Shown: positions 52,104-60,703, counted from the stretch's first letter. The stretch is 64,000 nucleotides of DNA from Armatimonadetes bacterium UBA1398 (GCA_002305165.1 DBQI01000049.1:1-64000), one strand, 5' to 3'. Translations and numbers: made by a program. Notes: generated by a model from the letters alone, not told the origin.

Positions 52104-53647
52104 TGCGCAGATCCTCCATCTTCGTGTTCGGAGGGGAGTTCGGTGGAGCTGGCCTCGGCTTCCGGCAGAGGGGTGGGCTGGACGAGCTGGCCCTCGATGC
52201 CCGGCATCTCCGGTATGGGCGGCGCCTGCTCCGGAGTGCTCAGGCTCGGCATCTCGGGGACTGTCGGTGGTTCGATGATGTCGGGCACGAGGAGCTCATC
52301 GAGGGTGTCGGTTCCGATGGCGTACTCAAGGTCCGCCCGAGCGAGCTGATAGGCGAAGAGGGTGGTGACGAAACCCTGTTCGGCTGCGGTCAGCATGGAC
52401 TCGGCGTCGCGGAGGTCGATCCATGGCGCAACATCGTTCTCATAGGCGAGCAGGATCCGAGTCCGCGCGGTCTGAGCGCTGATGACGCTCTGGGCGGCGT
52501 CCTCGACGGAGGACCGGGCCGTCTCGAGGGCCTCGAGCGCCGTGCGTATCTCCGTGTCGATCTGCTGGAGTTTGTCGGCGATCGAGAGTTCGAGTTGCGT
52601 GTGCTGCTCGCGGTACTGGGCGATGAGAGCCTCGTCGGACCCGCCATTGCGGAGGGGCCAGGTGGCGGCAATGCCGAGGGTCCAGTTGACGCCGTCGGTG
52701 AAGCCTGAGCCGATCTGGTAGCCCGTGGTGCCAAAGGCCGAGACGATGGCGTGATCCTGCTTCTCCTGGAAGCGGATCTGCTCCCGCAGGGCGTCCATCT
52801 GATGCCCCAGGATGAGAACGTCGGGGCGCTCGTGGGCGACCTCGCGAGCGCGAGCCTCGCCGACCCAGATGAACTCGGGCAGAAGGGGCGCGTTGATCTG
52901 CACGCGATCGGCGGGGTCGAGGCCCATAGTGCGCGAAAGGATTGCCAGCGCGGTGCGAACCCCGCCCTCAGCCTGGCGGAGCTGAGCCCTGGCCGAGGAG
53001 GCCTCGGCGCTGGCGCGGTCCACGTCGAACTCGGCGACGGTGCCCTCGCTGAACTTGGCCTCGGTGATCCGCAGGTGCGCATCGGCACGAGCCACGGAGT
53101 CGAGGCCGATGAGGCGGAGGTGCTCGGCGCGAAGGACGTTGTAGAAGGCCTGCTTGACACCGAGGGCCACGGAACGGCGCGCATCCTCGACCTGGCGCTC
53201 GGCGGCGGCAATGGATGCTTCCGCGGCCCTCTCCTGGGCGTCGACCCGGCTGCCGAGGTTCAGGGGCTTGGCGACAGACACGTTGAGGTTCCTGGTGAAG
53301 GGTGAGCCAATCTGGAAGCTCTCCGTCTCGCCGGTCTGCGGGTTGGGCATGGAGATGCTCGTCACGGGTCCCCGCGCTGTTAGATTGAGGCTTGCATCGA
53401 TGGTGAGATCATCCATCGCCCACGCCTGCATCAGGCCAGTCTCCTGCACCCGAACGCCTTGCTCTACGGTCGCCAGGGCAGGATGGTTCTCGAGGGCGAA
53501 CTGCACCGCCTCATCCAGGGTCATGCCCCGAGGGCTGACAACCGTGATGTCGGCGTGCGAAGGCCCCAGGCAGCACACAAGAGCCAGGGCGGCGGCCACC
53601 GCTGGGGCGCATGCCCGTGGCCGTACCCATCTCAGTGCCTCCCTCAT
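52100..53647 (-). CDS. TolC family outer-membrane channel
   Basis: The 515-residue protein has a signal peptide and the TolC layout of two repeats of strand-helix-helix. Typical signs are MTLDEAVQFALENHPALATVEQ at the start of the first helix, SVAKPLNLGSRV, SEGTVAEFDVDRA, and the second-half block with LSIADKLQQIDTEIRTALEALE. The C terminus has a Pro/Glu-rich tail of about 60 residues (PTVPEMPS onwards), unlike E. coli TolC. ATG 53647 is chosen with GGGAG close by; an upstream frame to 53710 overlaps the regulator. It starts 31 bases after the AbrB-type regulator and overlaps the adaptor gene by four bases. Confidence 0.92.
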   Translation of the reverse strand: MREALRWVRPRACAPAVAAALALVCCLGPSHADITVVSPRGMTLDEAVQFALENHPALATVEQGVRVQETGLMQAWAMDDLTIDASLNLTARGPVTSISMPNPQTGETESFQIGSPFTRNLNVSVAKPLNLGSRVDAQERAAEASIAAAERQVEDARRSVALGVKQAFYNVLRAEHLRLIGLDSVARADAHLRITEAKFSEGTVAEFDVDRASAEASSARAQLRQAEGGVRTALAILSRTMGLDPADRVQINAPLLPEFIWVGEARAREVAHERPDVLILGHQMDALREQIRFQEKQDHAIVSAFGTTGYQIGSGFTDGVNWTLGIAATWPLRNGGSDEALIAQYREQHTQLELSIADKLQQIDTEIRTALEALETARSSVEDAAQSVISAQTARTRILLAYENDVAPWIDLRDAESMLTAAEQGFVTTLFAYQLARADLEYAIGTDTLDELLVPDIIEPPTVPEMPSLSTPEQAPPIPEMPGIEGQLVQPTPLPEAEASSTELPSEHEDGGSAQ

Positions 53648-53678
53648 GGGTCTCCCACTCCTTGTCGGTACTCGGTAC

Positions 53679-53981
53679 TCACTCTGAACTCGACGGCAAC
53701 ACCGGATCATGCGAGTCCTCCTGCGCCTGCTCCACAGTCCGACGTGCCTGCTCGAGTAGCTCGAGGTGGTGCTCCAGGAAGCGCTGGAAGGCGTCGATCT
53801 TGGTCACCAGGAGCATGCTCTCGCCTGAGTGCCGGAACACGAGGAGCCGCTCGCCTGGCTCGATGCCCATCTCTCTGCGGGCGTCGGCGGGGATGACCAC
53901 CTGGCCCCGCTCGCCAACGGTCACCGAGCCATGGAACAGGAGCCCTCTGGGTGCTCCGCAGGCGTCTCCGATATCAGGCAA
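53679..53981 (-). CDS. AbrB/MazE-type transcriptional regulator
   Basis: The 100-residue protein contains an AbrB-type swapped-hairpin DNA-binding domain: SVTVGERGQVVIPADARREMGI, then GERLLVFRHSGESMLLVT, followed by a C-terminal helix. It leads the efflux operon and probably controls it. The start is set at TTG 53981 because a G-rich site lies eight bases before it. An open frame reaches 54089, but that upstream part overlaps the promoter at 54054-54082 and encodes a Ser/Cys repeat from the 9-bp tandem repeats, so it is unlikely to be translated. GTG 53990 is another choice. Close relatives in similar operons start shortly before the FGSVTV-type strand. Confidence 0.82.
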   Translation of the reverse strand: MPDIGDACGAPRGLLFHGSVTVGERGQVVIPADARREMGIEPGERLLVFRHSGESMLLVTKIDAFQRFLEHHLELLEQARRTVEQAQEDSHDPVLPSSSE

Positions 53982-54000
53982 GGCGTCCACCCCCCCTGTT

Positions 54001-54027
54001 GAACATGAAGAACATGAGGAACAGGAT
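54001..54027. repeat. Three tandem 9-bp repeats before the efflux regulator
   Basis: GAACATGAA, GAACATGAG and GAACAGGAT stand head to tail, with a further GAAC at 54030. They lie about 20-47 bases downstream of the predicted transcription start and just before the AbrB-type start codon. The position suits an operator bound by the regulator itself. Confidence 0.55.
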
Positions 54028-54053
54028 ATGAACAACCAGTCAGCGTCTGGCGT

Positions 54054-54082
54054 TATGTACGATTCCCCTGGACTCATGTCAA
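54054..54082 (-). promoter_or_regulatory. Sigma-70-type promoter of the efflux operon
   Basis: On the minus strand a perfect TTGACA (54082-54077) is followed after exactly 17 bases by TACATA (54059-54054). Transcription would begin near 54047, upstream of the tandem 9-bp repeats and the AbrB-type gene. Confidence 0.65.
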
Positions 54083-54100
54083 TAGGCATTGCACGAGATG

Positions 54101-55234
54101 CTATACGGAGCCTGCGGCCTCATGCTCGCGGGCGGCTATAGCCACAAGCGCCAAGGCCTCGGGCGGCACTCGGGGCGACACGGAGCAGGCCGTTGAGAGG
54201 ATGAACCCACCCCCCGGGGCGCCATCTCGCATACAGGCATGCACCGCCGCCCGGATCGTGTGGGGATCCCCTGGCAGGAGGGCGTGGACGGAGTCCATGT
54301 TCCCCTTGATGAAGAGGGCATCACCGACCCGAGCCTTCGCGTCCGCCAGGTCCACGTTGCCCAGAGGTGGCGGATCAAGGCACTCGATGCCATCGACGCC
54401 TGAGTCGCGTATGAGTTCGAGCCGGTCGCCGATGGCGCCGCAGGTGTGGGTGTAGACGGGGGTATCGCTGACCGCCCGGATGCGCTCGACGAGCTGGCGC
54501 TCGTAGGGCTGAACGAACTCCCGGTAGTGGCGAAGGCTCAGCAACCCGCCCCCGACATACGGGGAGGAGATCTTGAGGGCATCGATGCCCGTGCGGGCCT
54601 GGGCGATGCCCCAGTTCGTGGCATAGTCCAGGCCGACCGCCAGTACCTCGTGGCACCATCTCGGCTCATCAATGAGGCCGATCATGGCTCCCTCGATGCC
54701 ACAGACGTTCACCAGAGTGTCGAAGGGCGAGAAGGTCTCGCCGTGTACGGAGTAGCGCCCGCCGTTGCGCGAGACAACCTGCTCCAGCGGCGTGAGCATC
54801 CAGCTGGGCACGGTCTCCAGCCGCTCGAACGCTTCGGGGCCCACCTCACCCGCCGCAGAGAGTGGTGGCGGATCAAGCGGACGGGGCAGATCATCGTAGG
54901 GATAGAGGGTCTGGAGTCCCACAGGATAGGGCGAGTGGTTCACCAGGGGCTCCGAGTAGGTGGCCATGATGCCCTGCGGCGTCTCGCGCGTATCAGAGAG
55001 CTTGCGCCGCCAGTCCGGGTCGCTGCCGGGCACGCTCACCAAGATCCCGTCGAACTGGTAGCGCTCTCTCAGAGCGAAGAGGACTTCAACGTAGGTGGCA
55101 GCGTCGTGCCAAAGCTCCAGGGGGCTGACGCCGGTAGCGAGGATCATGTGCCCTATGGAGAGCTGACACATCACTGGCACCCGATCCGGGATCCGGCGGC
55201 CCATGGCGGCGGCTACACGCTCTCTGGATGTCAT
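54101..55234 (-). CDS. Uroporphyrinogen-decarboxylase-family methyltransferase (MtaA/CmuA-like)
   Basis: The 377-residue protein shares the UroD TIM barrel: SRERVAAAMGRRIPDRVPV at the start, a central KISSPYVGGGLLSLRHYREF segment and THTCGAIGDRLELIRDSGVDGIECL near the C terminus. The THTCG motif with His and Cys matches the zinc-binding corrinoid methyltransferases MtaA/CmuA rather than true HemE. No corrinoid protein is adjacent. Such genes are abundant in organisms that demethylate small organic compounds or modify sugars; the substrate is unknown. ATG 55234 has GGGGGT seven bases upstream. It lies downstream of htrA, separated by a hairpin. Confidence 0.85.
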   Translation of the reverse strand: MTSRERVAAAMGRRIPDRVPVMCQLSIGHMILATGVSPLELWHDAATYVEVLFALRERYQFDGILVSVPGSDPDWRRKLSDTRETPQGIMATYSEPLVNHSPYPVGLQTLYPYDDLPRPLDPPPLSAAGEVGPEAFERLETVPSWMLTPLEQVVSRNGGRYSVHGETFSPFDTLVNVCGIEGAMIGLIDEPRWCHEVLAVGLDYATNWGIAQARTGIDALKISSPYVGGGLLSLRHYREFVQPYERQLVERIRAVSDTPVYTHTCGAIGDRLELIRDSGVDGIECLDPPPLGNVDLADAKARVGDALFIKGNMDSVHALLPGDPHTIRAAVHACMRDGAPGGGFILSTACSVSPRVPPEALALVAIAAREHEAAGSV

Positions 55235-55301
55235 CGGTGGCACCCCCAGACCCCTGGCGGGTTCTTCCCTCAGCAGGTGGCACCTTCGGGAACGTACATC
55301 G

Positions 55302-55335
55302 CTTGGGGGACAGCCCGATCGGGCCGTCCCCCAAG
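55302..55335. terminator. Near-perfect 16-bp palindrome after htrA
   Basis: CTTGGGGGAC (55302-55311) and GTCCCCCAAG (55326-55335) enclose a GCCCGATCGGGC core, giving an almost unbroken stem. It begins about 22 bases after the htrA stop codon in the direction of transcription and ends the htrA message, most likely. Confidence 0.65.
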
Positions 55336-55357
55336 GCCGTTCACCGCGACTCACCCG

Positions 55358-56821
55358 TTACGGGGTCGAAAGCTCGCTCAGTGTGGGGCGCTCGACAACG
55401 GTCACCGTTGCGCTCTGCACCTCGCCGTCACGGACGTACTCGACCGTGACCTGCTGGCCCGGCGCGGTCTGGGACGCGAGTCGGATCAGGTCCTCGGCAC
55501 GTTCCACGCGCTCGGTGCCCCAGAGGATGATCACATCGCCCTCCTGAAGACCGGCTAGGGCGGCAGGCTGCCCCGGCCGAACCTCGCGGAGCAGGGCGCC
55601 ATACTCGTAGTTGCGCGCCGCCGCCTCCTGCGGACCGCTCCCCAGGCTTACACCGATGTACCCGCGCACGACTCGGCCGGACTCAAGGAGCCGCTGGACG
55701 ATTTCCTGCACGATGTTCGACGGCACGGCGAAGCCGATCCCCTGCCCTACCGGCTGGAGCGGGTTGCTTGTGGCGATAGCGGTGTTGATGCCGATGATCT
55801 CCCCACTCATGTTGTAGAGAGGCCCCCCGGAGTTGCCCGGGTGGATCATCGCGTCAGTCTGGAGATACTGGTCATAGGTCTTCCCCAGGTGACGTCCACG
55901 GGCCGAGAGGATGCCCGTCGTGAAGCTGTGGTCCAGTCCGAAGGGGTGCCCCACGGCCATGAGCCAGTCGCCAATCTGGACGGCATCGGAGTCGCCAAGC
56001 GGCGAGTATGGCAAGGGGTAGTCCACGTCGACCTTGAGGACGGCGACGTCGGTCTCTTCATCCTCACCAATGATGCGTGCGGGCACAGCCTCGTCGCCCG
56101 AGAGGACGACCCATATGTCGTCTGGGTTGATCTCGCGGAGGGCCTGGACGACATGGCAGTTCGTGACGACATGCCCCTCCGCCGAGATGATCACGCCGGA
56201 GCCTACCGACATAGGATGCTCAAGCTGACCCGGCGGAGGCGTCGCGGGTGGGCCCTCCTCCTCGGGCTGACCCTCTGTAGCGCCCTCGCCCTCGGGCTGC
56301 GCGTTCGGGGTATCGAAGAGACCCCCGAAGGGGTTGAACGGCAGCGTGCCGCCACCCGGCCCGTCCCACTGCTTCTTCTCGCCATCGGGGGACTCCACCC
56401 ACCACTGGCCGTTCTCGTCCTTGTAGCCTCGGAACTCCCCCTCCGGCGTCTTGACGGTGAACTCATCGCCCTGCATGAACATCCGCATACCACCGAAGGG
56501 TCCCTCGCCACCGAAAAACTCCTCCAGCCCCTTGCCGAAGAAGTCCCTCAGGCCATCGGGGCCGAAGGGCATGTTCGGCCCCATTGCGACGGGGCGGCTC
56601 GGGTTGGTCCGCGTGCCAATGGCGACGACCTTGTTCTGCACCTCATTCGCCAGGGCGGCGAAGGAGGGCGGCGGATCGGGCAAGGCCACCCCCGGCGCCT
56701 GGGCCACGGCCGCCTGGGGAGCCACGGTGGCCTGGAACAGGAAGCCACCACCGACTGAACCCGCCAACACGAGCAATGCCAACCCCAGCGTACTTACGAT
56801 CCTCTTGGCTCGACCCTGCAT
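55358..56821 (-). CDS. HtrA/DegP-type serine protease with enlarged loop and one PDZ domain
   Basis: The 487-residue protease has an N-terminal hydrophobic segment (STLGLALLVLAGSVGGGFLF), either membrane anchor or signal. The triad is intact: His223 in TNCHVV, Asp258 in ETDVAVLKV and Ser331 in GNSGGPL. One C-terminal PDZ domain follows (YIGVSLG to GLQEGDVIILWG). Between the first strand of the protease (KVVAIGTR) and the GSGVIIS strand there is an insert of about 125 residues, in the place of the DegP LA loop, containing FFGKGLEEFFGG, a beta-rich VKTPEGEFRGYKDENGQW section and a Glu/Pro/Gly linker. ATG 56821 has GAGG five bases upstream. It controls periplasmic protein quality. Confidence 0.92.
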   Translation of the reverse strand: MQGRAKRIVSTLGLALLVLAGSVGGGFLFQATVAPQAAVAQAPGVALPDPPPSFAALANEVQNKVVAIGTRTNPSRPVAMGPNMPFGPDGLRDFFGKGLEEFFGGEGPFGGMRMFMQGDEFTVKTPEGEFRGYKDENGQWWVESPDGEKKQWDGPGGGTLPFNPFGGLFDTPNAQPEGEGATEGQPEEEGPPATPPPGQLEHPMSVGSGVIISAEGHVVTNCHVVQALREINPDDIWVVLSGDEAVPARIIGEDEETDVAVLKVDVDYPLPYSPLGDSDAVQIGDWLMAVGHPFGLDHSFTTGILSARGRHLGKTYDQYLQTDAMIHPGNSGGPLYNMSGEIIGINTAIATSNPLQPVGQGIGFAVPSNIVQEIVQRLLESGRVVRGYIGVSLGSGPQEAAARNYEYGALLREVRPGQPAALAGLQEGDVIILWGTERVERAEDLIRLASQTAPGQQVTVEYVRDGEVQSATVTVVERPTLSELSTP

Positions 56822-57108
56822 AGGATCCTCAACCTCCTGTAGCTCAACACACTCCAACTGAGCCCACTAAGGAGCCAGTCTCGTAGCTTCGCACACTACC
56901 ACAGTAGACGAGTATACGGGGGTCCGGGTTTACCAGCCTGGGCTCAGCAAATCGGAAGGGCCGAGCGAGGTCAGGAAGTACGTCTGGCTTGTCTGACCCA
57001 ACACCTCACGCCGGACGTCGTATGATCAGGACTGCCCGGGGACGGCGCCCGACCATCGAAGGAGGTCCGGCGCGGGAGCCGGGGCGAATCCCCCAGTGGA
57101 GGTCTGAG

Positions 57109-57384
57109 TTGCGTCGGATCTACCCATGGATCAGGACAGTCGGATGGAGCCTGCTCGGCGGCGTGCTGGGGTACGCCCTGCCCTTGCTCTTGGCCCTCGG
57201 CGCACTGGCGGAGACCGGCGACTCCAGTTCTAGGACCTCCGGCACGATGGGCTTGGTCGTTGGCGTGGGCGTTGAACCGCGCACCTTGCTCGTCTGCATC
57301 CTGGCCTCGCTTCTTCTTGCCGCCGCGGTCGCCGCATGGCGTATCCGGCCATGGGCGGGCCCTGCTGAGGAGGAGGCGGAGTGA
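57109..57384 (+). CDS. Small two-helix membrane protein
   Basis: A 91-residue protein with two membrane helices (TVGWSLLGGVLGYALPLLLA and LLVCILASLLLAAAVAAW) joined by a short Ser/Gly-rich periplasmic loop. TTG 57109 is the start because TGGAGG lies six bases upstream. Earlier in-frame starts at 56989 and 57022 add an Arg-rich leader without ribosome sites. Its stop overlaps the start of the alginate-lyase-like gene by four bases (GTGA), so the two are translationally coupled. The 287 bases upstream, between this gene and htrA, hold no other gene. No family is recognised. Confidence 0.6.
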   Translation: MRRIYPWIRTVGWSLLGGVLGYALPLLLALGALAETGDSSSRTSGTMGLVVGVGVEPRTLLVCILASLLLAAAVAAWRIRPWAGPAEEEAE

Positions 57385-58523
57385 CCAGCCCTCGACGCCT
57401 CACCCTGCTGACCCTCCTAGCTGCCACCGTGGTTACCACATGCGCTCGGGCCGACGAGCCTGGGATGTTCCTGAGTCCCACTGAGATAGCGGAGATCCGC
57501 AGCCGTATCGACGCCGGTGATGAGCCCTGGGCATCGGTCTTTGCGGCACTCTATGCCGACGCCACTGCCGCGCTGCGTATGGATCCACGCCCGATCGAGG
57601 GCCGTTTCCGATACACGGCCCCCATCGGGCATGCGGCGGATGAGGCGGACCTGCCCCACCCCGATCGGCTGCGCCGTGACAGCCACATCGTTCGTGACCT
57701 CGGCTTGGTGTACGCGCTCACGGGCGAAGAGCAGTTCGCTTCGAAGGCGGTGGAGTTCGTGTCCGCCTGGGTGAGCTCGATGGAGCCCAGTTGGCCCTTC
57801 GACCGGCCAGGACCCGGCGTCGAAGCCTTCGATTCCACCCTCCCCGCCATGTTCTACGGGTACGACCTCATCGCCGGGAGCGCGCCGCGTACCCCCGAGT
57901 TTGCTCAGGCCGTCGCGACCTGGGCGGGGACCATCGCCGAGGAGTGCAAGCTCCGCCACTACACTACGGGCACGGCGGATACCACCGGCTGGAACATGCT
58001 CCTCATCGCCTCGGCCTCCGTGGTGGCCAATAAGCCGCAGGATCGGAACTTCGTGTGGGGCGACACGGAGAACGAGGACACCTTCCAGAGCATGCTCTAC
58101 CTCCTGTTCGATAGCTCCGGCAAGGTGGACGCGCGGGCGAGTGCCGGCAGCCGGTACCAAGGCGAGGATGTGTTCGTCGCCATACGGAGGCTCAAGACCT
58201 ACGTGTACGTCGCCGAGATCGCCCGACACCATGGCGTGGATCTCTACAACTGGCAGCGGGACGGACGGGGGCTGCGCTCCAGCCTCACAGCCTACGCGCC
58301 GTACTTCACGGGCGAGATCAGCCTCCCCGGAGTGGGGGGATTCCCCCTCGGTCGGGACGCGGATGCCTGGGTCTATGAGATCGCCCACACAACCTGGCCT
58401 GACAGGATGTTTCAGGAGGCGATTCAGTACCTGGGACGCCCCGGCTTCGACATGGATATCCTTGGACCCGTCGGGCTGACCCACCGCTACAGAGGCGGCG
58501 GCGAGGCCGCCGAACGCCCGTAG
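57381..58523 (+). CDS. Secreted alginate-lyase-like protein
   Basis: The 380-residue protein begins with a signal peptide and FLSPTEIAEIRSRIDAGDEPW, then an all-helical alpha/alpha toroid typical of the alginate lyase (PF05426) superfamily. Key parts are HPDRLRRDSHIVRDLGLVYALTGEE, AFDSTLPAMFYGYDLI, TGTADTTGWNMLLIASA with a conserved Asn, and SRYQGEDVFVAIRRLKTYVYVAEIA near the C terminus. Members cleave uronate polymers by beta-elimination. The exact polymer cannot be told. GTG 57381 overlaps the preceding gene. No sugar-binding module is attached. It is the only lyase of this class in the window. Confidence 0.8.
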   Translation: MTSPRRLTLLTLLAATVVTTCARADEPGMFLSPTEIAEIRSRIDAGDEPWASVFAALYADATAALRMDPRPIEGRFRYTAPIGHAADEADLPHPDRLRRDSHIVRDLGLVYALTGEEQFASKAVEFVSAWVSSMEPSWPFDRPGPGVEAFDSTLPAMFYGYDLIAGSAPRTPEFAQAVATWAGTIAEECKLRHYTTGTADTTGWNMLLIASASVVANKPQDRNFVWGDTENEDTFQSMLYLLFDSSGKVDARASAGSRYQGEDVFVAIRRLKTYVYVAEIARHHGVDLYNWQRDGRGLRSSLTAYAPYFTGEISLPGVGGFPLGRDADAWVYEIAHTTWPDRMFQEAIQYLGRPGFDMDILGPVGLTHRYRGGGEAAERP

Positions 58524-58599
58524 CGCCCGGCCCCGACCACTCTCGGAGGGGCGGTGGGGCATACCCATCGGACAGGAGTGAGCCGCTATCGTACTCGCT

Positions 58600-59538
58600 G
58601 TGTGCCTCAACCCCGGCCCAGACAAAGTCTACGAGGTCCCCGGGTTCGCCCTAACCGGCGCGCGCCGCCCCTCGCGAATGCTGCACTGCGTGGGAGGCAA
58701 GGGGGTGAACTTCGCCCGGGTCCTGGCCAGGTTGGGCCACGATGTGGTGATCCTCGGTATCTCGGCGGGCCATGGCGGGCGCTTCATGGAGGACAGCCTG
58801 GATGCCGAGGGCCTCGCGTTCCGCATGGTGCACGCCCCGGGGGAGAGCCGCTTGGCGACTACCATTATGGACCCTGCGACTGGAGTCCACACAGAGGTCA
58901 ACGAAGCCGGCCCGGCGGTGGGCGAGGCGGTCATCGCCGAGGTGCTCGACGTCTTCCGGGAGCTTCTGCCGGGGGTGGACTACTGCGCTATCGGCGGATC
59001 GGCTCCCCCTGACGCGCCCGATGGCGTCTATGCGACAATGATCGAGGGCTGCCACGAGGCCGGGGTGCCGGTGATGCTCGACACAAACCGGAACTGGCTG
59101 ACAGGCGCGGTCCACGCGCGCCCCATGGTCTTGAAGCCCAACCAGGCCGAGCTGGGCACCATCCTGGGAAGGCAGGTGGGCACACTCGCCGAGGCCGTAG
59201 CCGCAGGGAGGGCTCTTGTCGACCGCGGCATCGGCACGGTGCTGGTCACTCTGGGCGAGGAGGGCGCGGTGGCAATCACGGCCGACGAGTGTCTCCACGG
59301 CAAGCTCGACGAGCCAGTGCGGGCCCTGAGCCCCGTAGGATCGGGCGATGCCACGGCGGCGGGCTATGTGGCGGGGGTCCTGGAGGGCCGTGACCTGCAG
59401 GGCCGAATAGGCCTGGCGATCGCCTGCGGAACCGCCAACGCCTTGGTCTTCGGGCCCGGCATGTTCGGGCGCGCGGAGGCGGAGGCCTGGCTCGATCGGG
59501 TGGTCATCCGGCGGCTAGGCATGGAAACGAGCCCGTGA
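58600..59538 (+). CDS. 1-phosphofructokinase-type PfkB family sugar kinase
   Basis: The 312-residue kinase shows PfkB features: VCLNPGPDKVYEV with the first strand, CVGGKGVNFARVLARLG, LDTNRNWL, VLKPNQAELG and the catalytic SPVGSGDATAAGYVAG. The group includes 1-phosphofructokinase, tagatose-6-phosphate and 6-phosphofructokinase II. The start is odd. The only usual start is GTG 58600, which cuts into the first beta strand and has no ribosome site at the right place. A good AGGAG (58574-58578) is nine bases before an ATC at 58588 that would give the usual IVLAVCLN terminus, and a TGA stop blocks any further extension. An AUC start or a lost ATG should be considered. Confidence 0.87.
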   Translation: MCLNPGPDKVYEVPGFALTGARRPSRMLHCVGGKGVNFARVLARLGHDVVILGISAGHGGRFMEDSLDAEGLAFRMVHAPGESRLATTIMDPATGVHTEVNEAGPAVGEAVIAEVLDVFRELLPGVDYCAIGGSAPPDAPDGVYATMIEGCHEAGVPVMLDTNRNWLTGAVHARPMVLKPNQAELGTILGRQVGTLAEAVAAGRALVDRGIGTVLVTLGEEGAVAITADECLHGKLDEPVRALSPVGSGDATAAGYVAGVLEGRDLQGRIGLAIACGTANALVFGPGMFGRAEAEAWLDRVVIRRLGMETSP

Positions 59539-59705
59539 GTATCGTAGGATGATGCGTGTAAACGAAAGTCCCGACCGCAGGGCATCGGCCCCAGTAGGGG
59601 GAACCTTGTAGGTCATGGTTCGTCGTACATTGACAGTCCGGTGAGCGGGTTCGGCCTGCCGCGGCCAGACCCGTGAGCGCGGTCGGCAGTCGGGAGATGA
59701 ATGGT

Positions 59706-59993
59706 ATGTTGGCATTCCTAGGTCCGTTGGGTACCCCCGAGGTACTCATTATCGTACTGATCCTGTTGCTCCTGTTCGGCGCTCGCAAGCTGCCGGAGTT
59801 GCTCCGGTCCATGGGCGAGGGAGTCAAGGAGTTCCGCAAGGCCTCGCGAGAGATCATGGAGGACATCGAGAGCGCGGATGGCCCCAAGGGCAAGCACCGG
59901 GTTCACAAGACGACCCCCAAGCCCGCCGCGGAGCCCCCGGTCCAGGAGAGCACGGACAAGGCCGAGGAGGCCGTCGCGACGACCGAGAGCTGA
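59706..59993 (+). CDS. tatA: Twin-arginine translocase subunit TatA
   Basis: The 95-residue protein matches TatA: one N-terminal membrane helix (LIIVLILLLLFG), then the amphipathic helix ARKLPELLRSMGEGVKEFRK, then a polar tail rich in Lys, Pro and Glu. TatA lines the pore that exports folded proteins; several proteins in this window carry Tat signals that would use it. ATG 59706 has GGGAG nine bases upstream. No tatC or tatB is next to it. TatA and TatB are hard to separate by sequence; the short amphipathic helix and lack of an early Glu favour TatA. Confidence 0.93.
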   Translation: MLAFLGPLGTPEVLIIVLILLLLFGARKLPELLRSMGEGVKEFRKASREIMEDIESADGPKGKHRVHKTTPKPAAEPPVQESTDKAEEAVATTES

Positions 59994-60091
59994 GGCCGCC
60001 GGCACACCGGACGCGCCGGCCACCAGATCTGGCCATCGCGGTCCCGTCCTAGGGACCCATCAGATGAGCGGCACAGGAGGCATGTGTTTCT

Positions 60092-60616
60092 ATGACGACC
60101 AAACGCGCGATAATGACGTTGATCGGTGTGTCGCTGCTTGTGGCAGCGGCATTGGCGGGCCCTGCTGATACCAAGCTGGGCCGGTGCCTACCGAAGAGCG
60201 GCGATGTGAGCGGCTGGCAGGCCGTGTCCTCCAGCTACAAGTATGGCAGCGGCAACGGCATCGCCGACATCTACAACGGCGGCTACGAGAAGCTTCTCCA
60301 GAAGGGCATGAAGGCGGCCTGCACCCAGAATTACAGCAACGATAGCCGCCGGATCAACGTCTACGGCAACGAGTTCGATACAGCCGCCAATGCGAAGGCT
60401 TACTACAACAGCGAGACCTCCGGCAGCGGCTGGAGCGCCGTCAGCGGAGCCAGCGAGGGCGCTAAGTACAAGAAGACGTCGAGTGTCGTCGTGGGGCACG
60501 TTTATCGGGGCAAGGTGCATGCCAAGGTCGTCGCCCAGGGCACATCCGATGCCCAGGTCGCCGCGGTCCAGGCCTTTCTGCGCAAGCTTTCGGAGAAGAT
60601 CGGCAAGGAGTACTAG
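60092..60616 (+). CDS. Small secreted protein, DUF6599-like
   Basis: The 174-residue product has a signal peptide (IMTLIGVSLLVAAALAG) and a mature domain that opens with LPKSGDVSGWQAVS, followed by ADIYNGGYEKLLQKGMKAAC and a SSVVVGHVYRGKVHAKVVA strand pair. This pattern, LP...GW...Y...DIYNGG, recalls the DUF6599 family of periplasmic proteins. No catalytic motif is visible, and the two Cys near residues 32 and 77 might form a disulfide. ATG 60092 has AGGAGG 11 bases upstream. The gene is followed by a strong terminator. It lies about 100 bases after tatA; function unknown. Confidence 0.65.
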   Translation: MTTKRAIMTLIGVSLLVAAALAGPADTKLGRCLPKSGDVSGWQAVSSSYKYGSGNGIADIYNGGYEKLLQKGMKAACTQNYSNDSRRINVYGNEFDTAANAKAYYNSETSGSGWSAVSGASEGAKYKKTSSVVVGHVYRGKVHAKVVAQGTSDAQVAAVQAFLRKLSEKIGKEY

Positions 60617-60639
60617 CCCCAGTGCCGGGAAACAGAGAG

Positions 60640-60665
60640 CGAGCCGGGTCCTGGGACCCGGCTCG
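60640..60665. terminator. Bidirectional intrinsic terminator
   Basis: GAGCCGGGTC pairs with GACCCGGCTC around a CTGG loop, then TTGTGTGT follows. It sits between two convergent genes, the small secreted protein and the epimerase, and probably serves both. Confidence 0.8.
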
Positions 60666-60703
60666 TTGTGTGTACGTTTGATGTCCGGTAGCCAGAGGCG
60701 CGC

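Noticed and set aside
56911..56916. TATACT hexamer on the minus strand upstream of htrA
   Set aside because: It would make a good -10 element, but no acceptable -35 was found at 16-18 bases, so it is not listed as a promoter.
59631..59636. TTGACA-like hexamer upstream of tatA
   Set aside because: No matching -10 hexamer follows at a usable distance.
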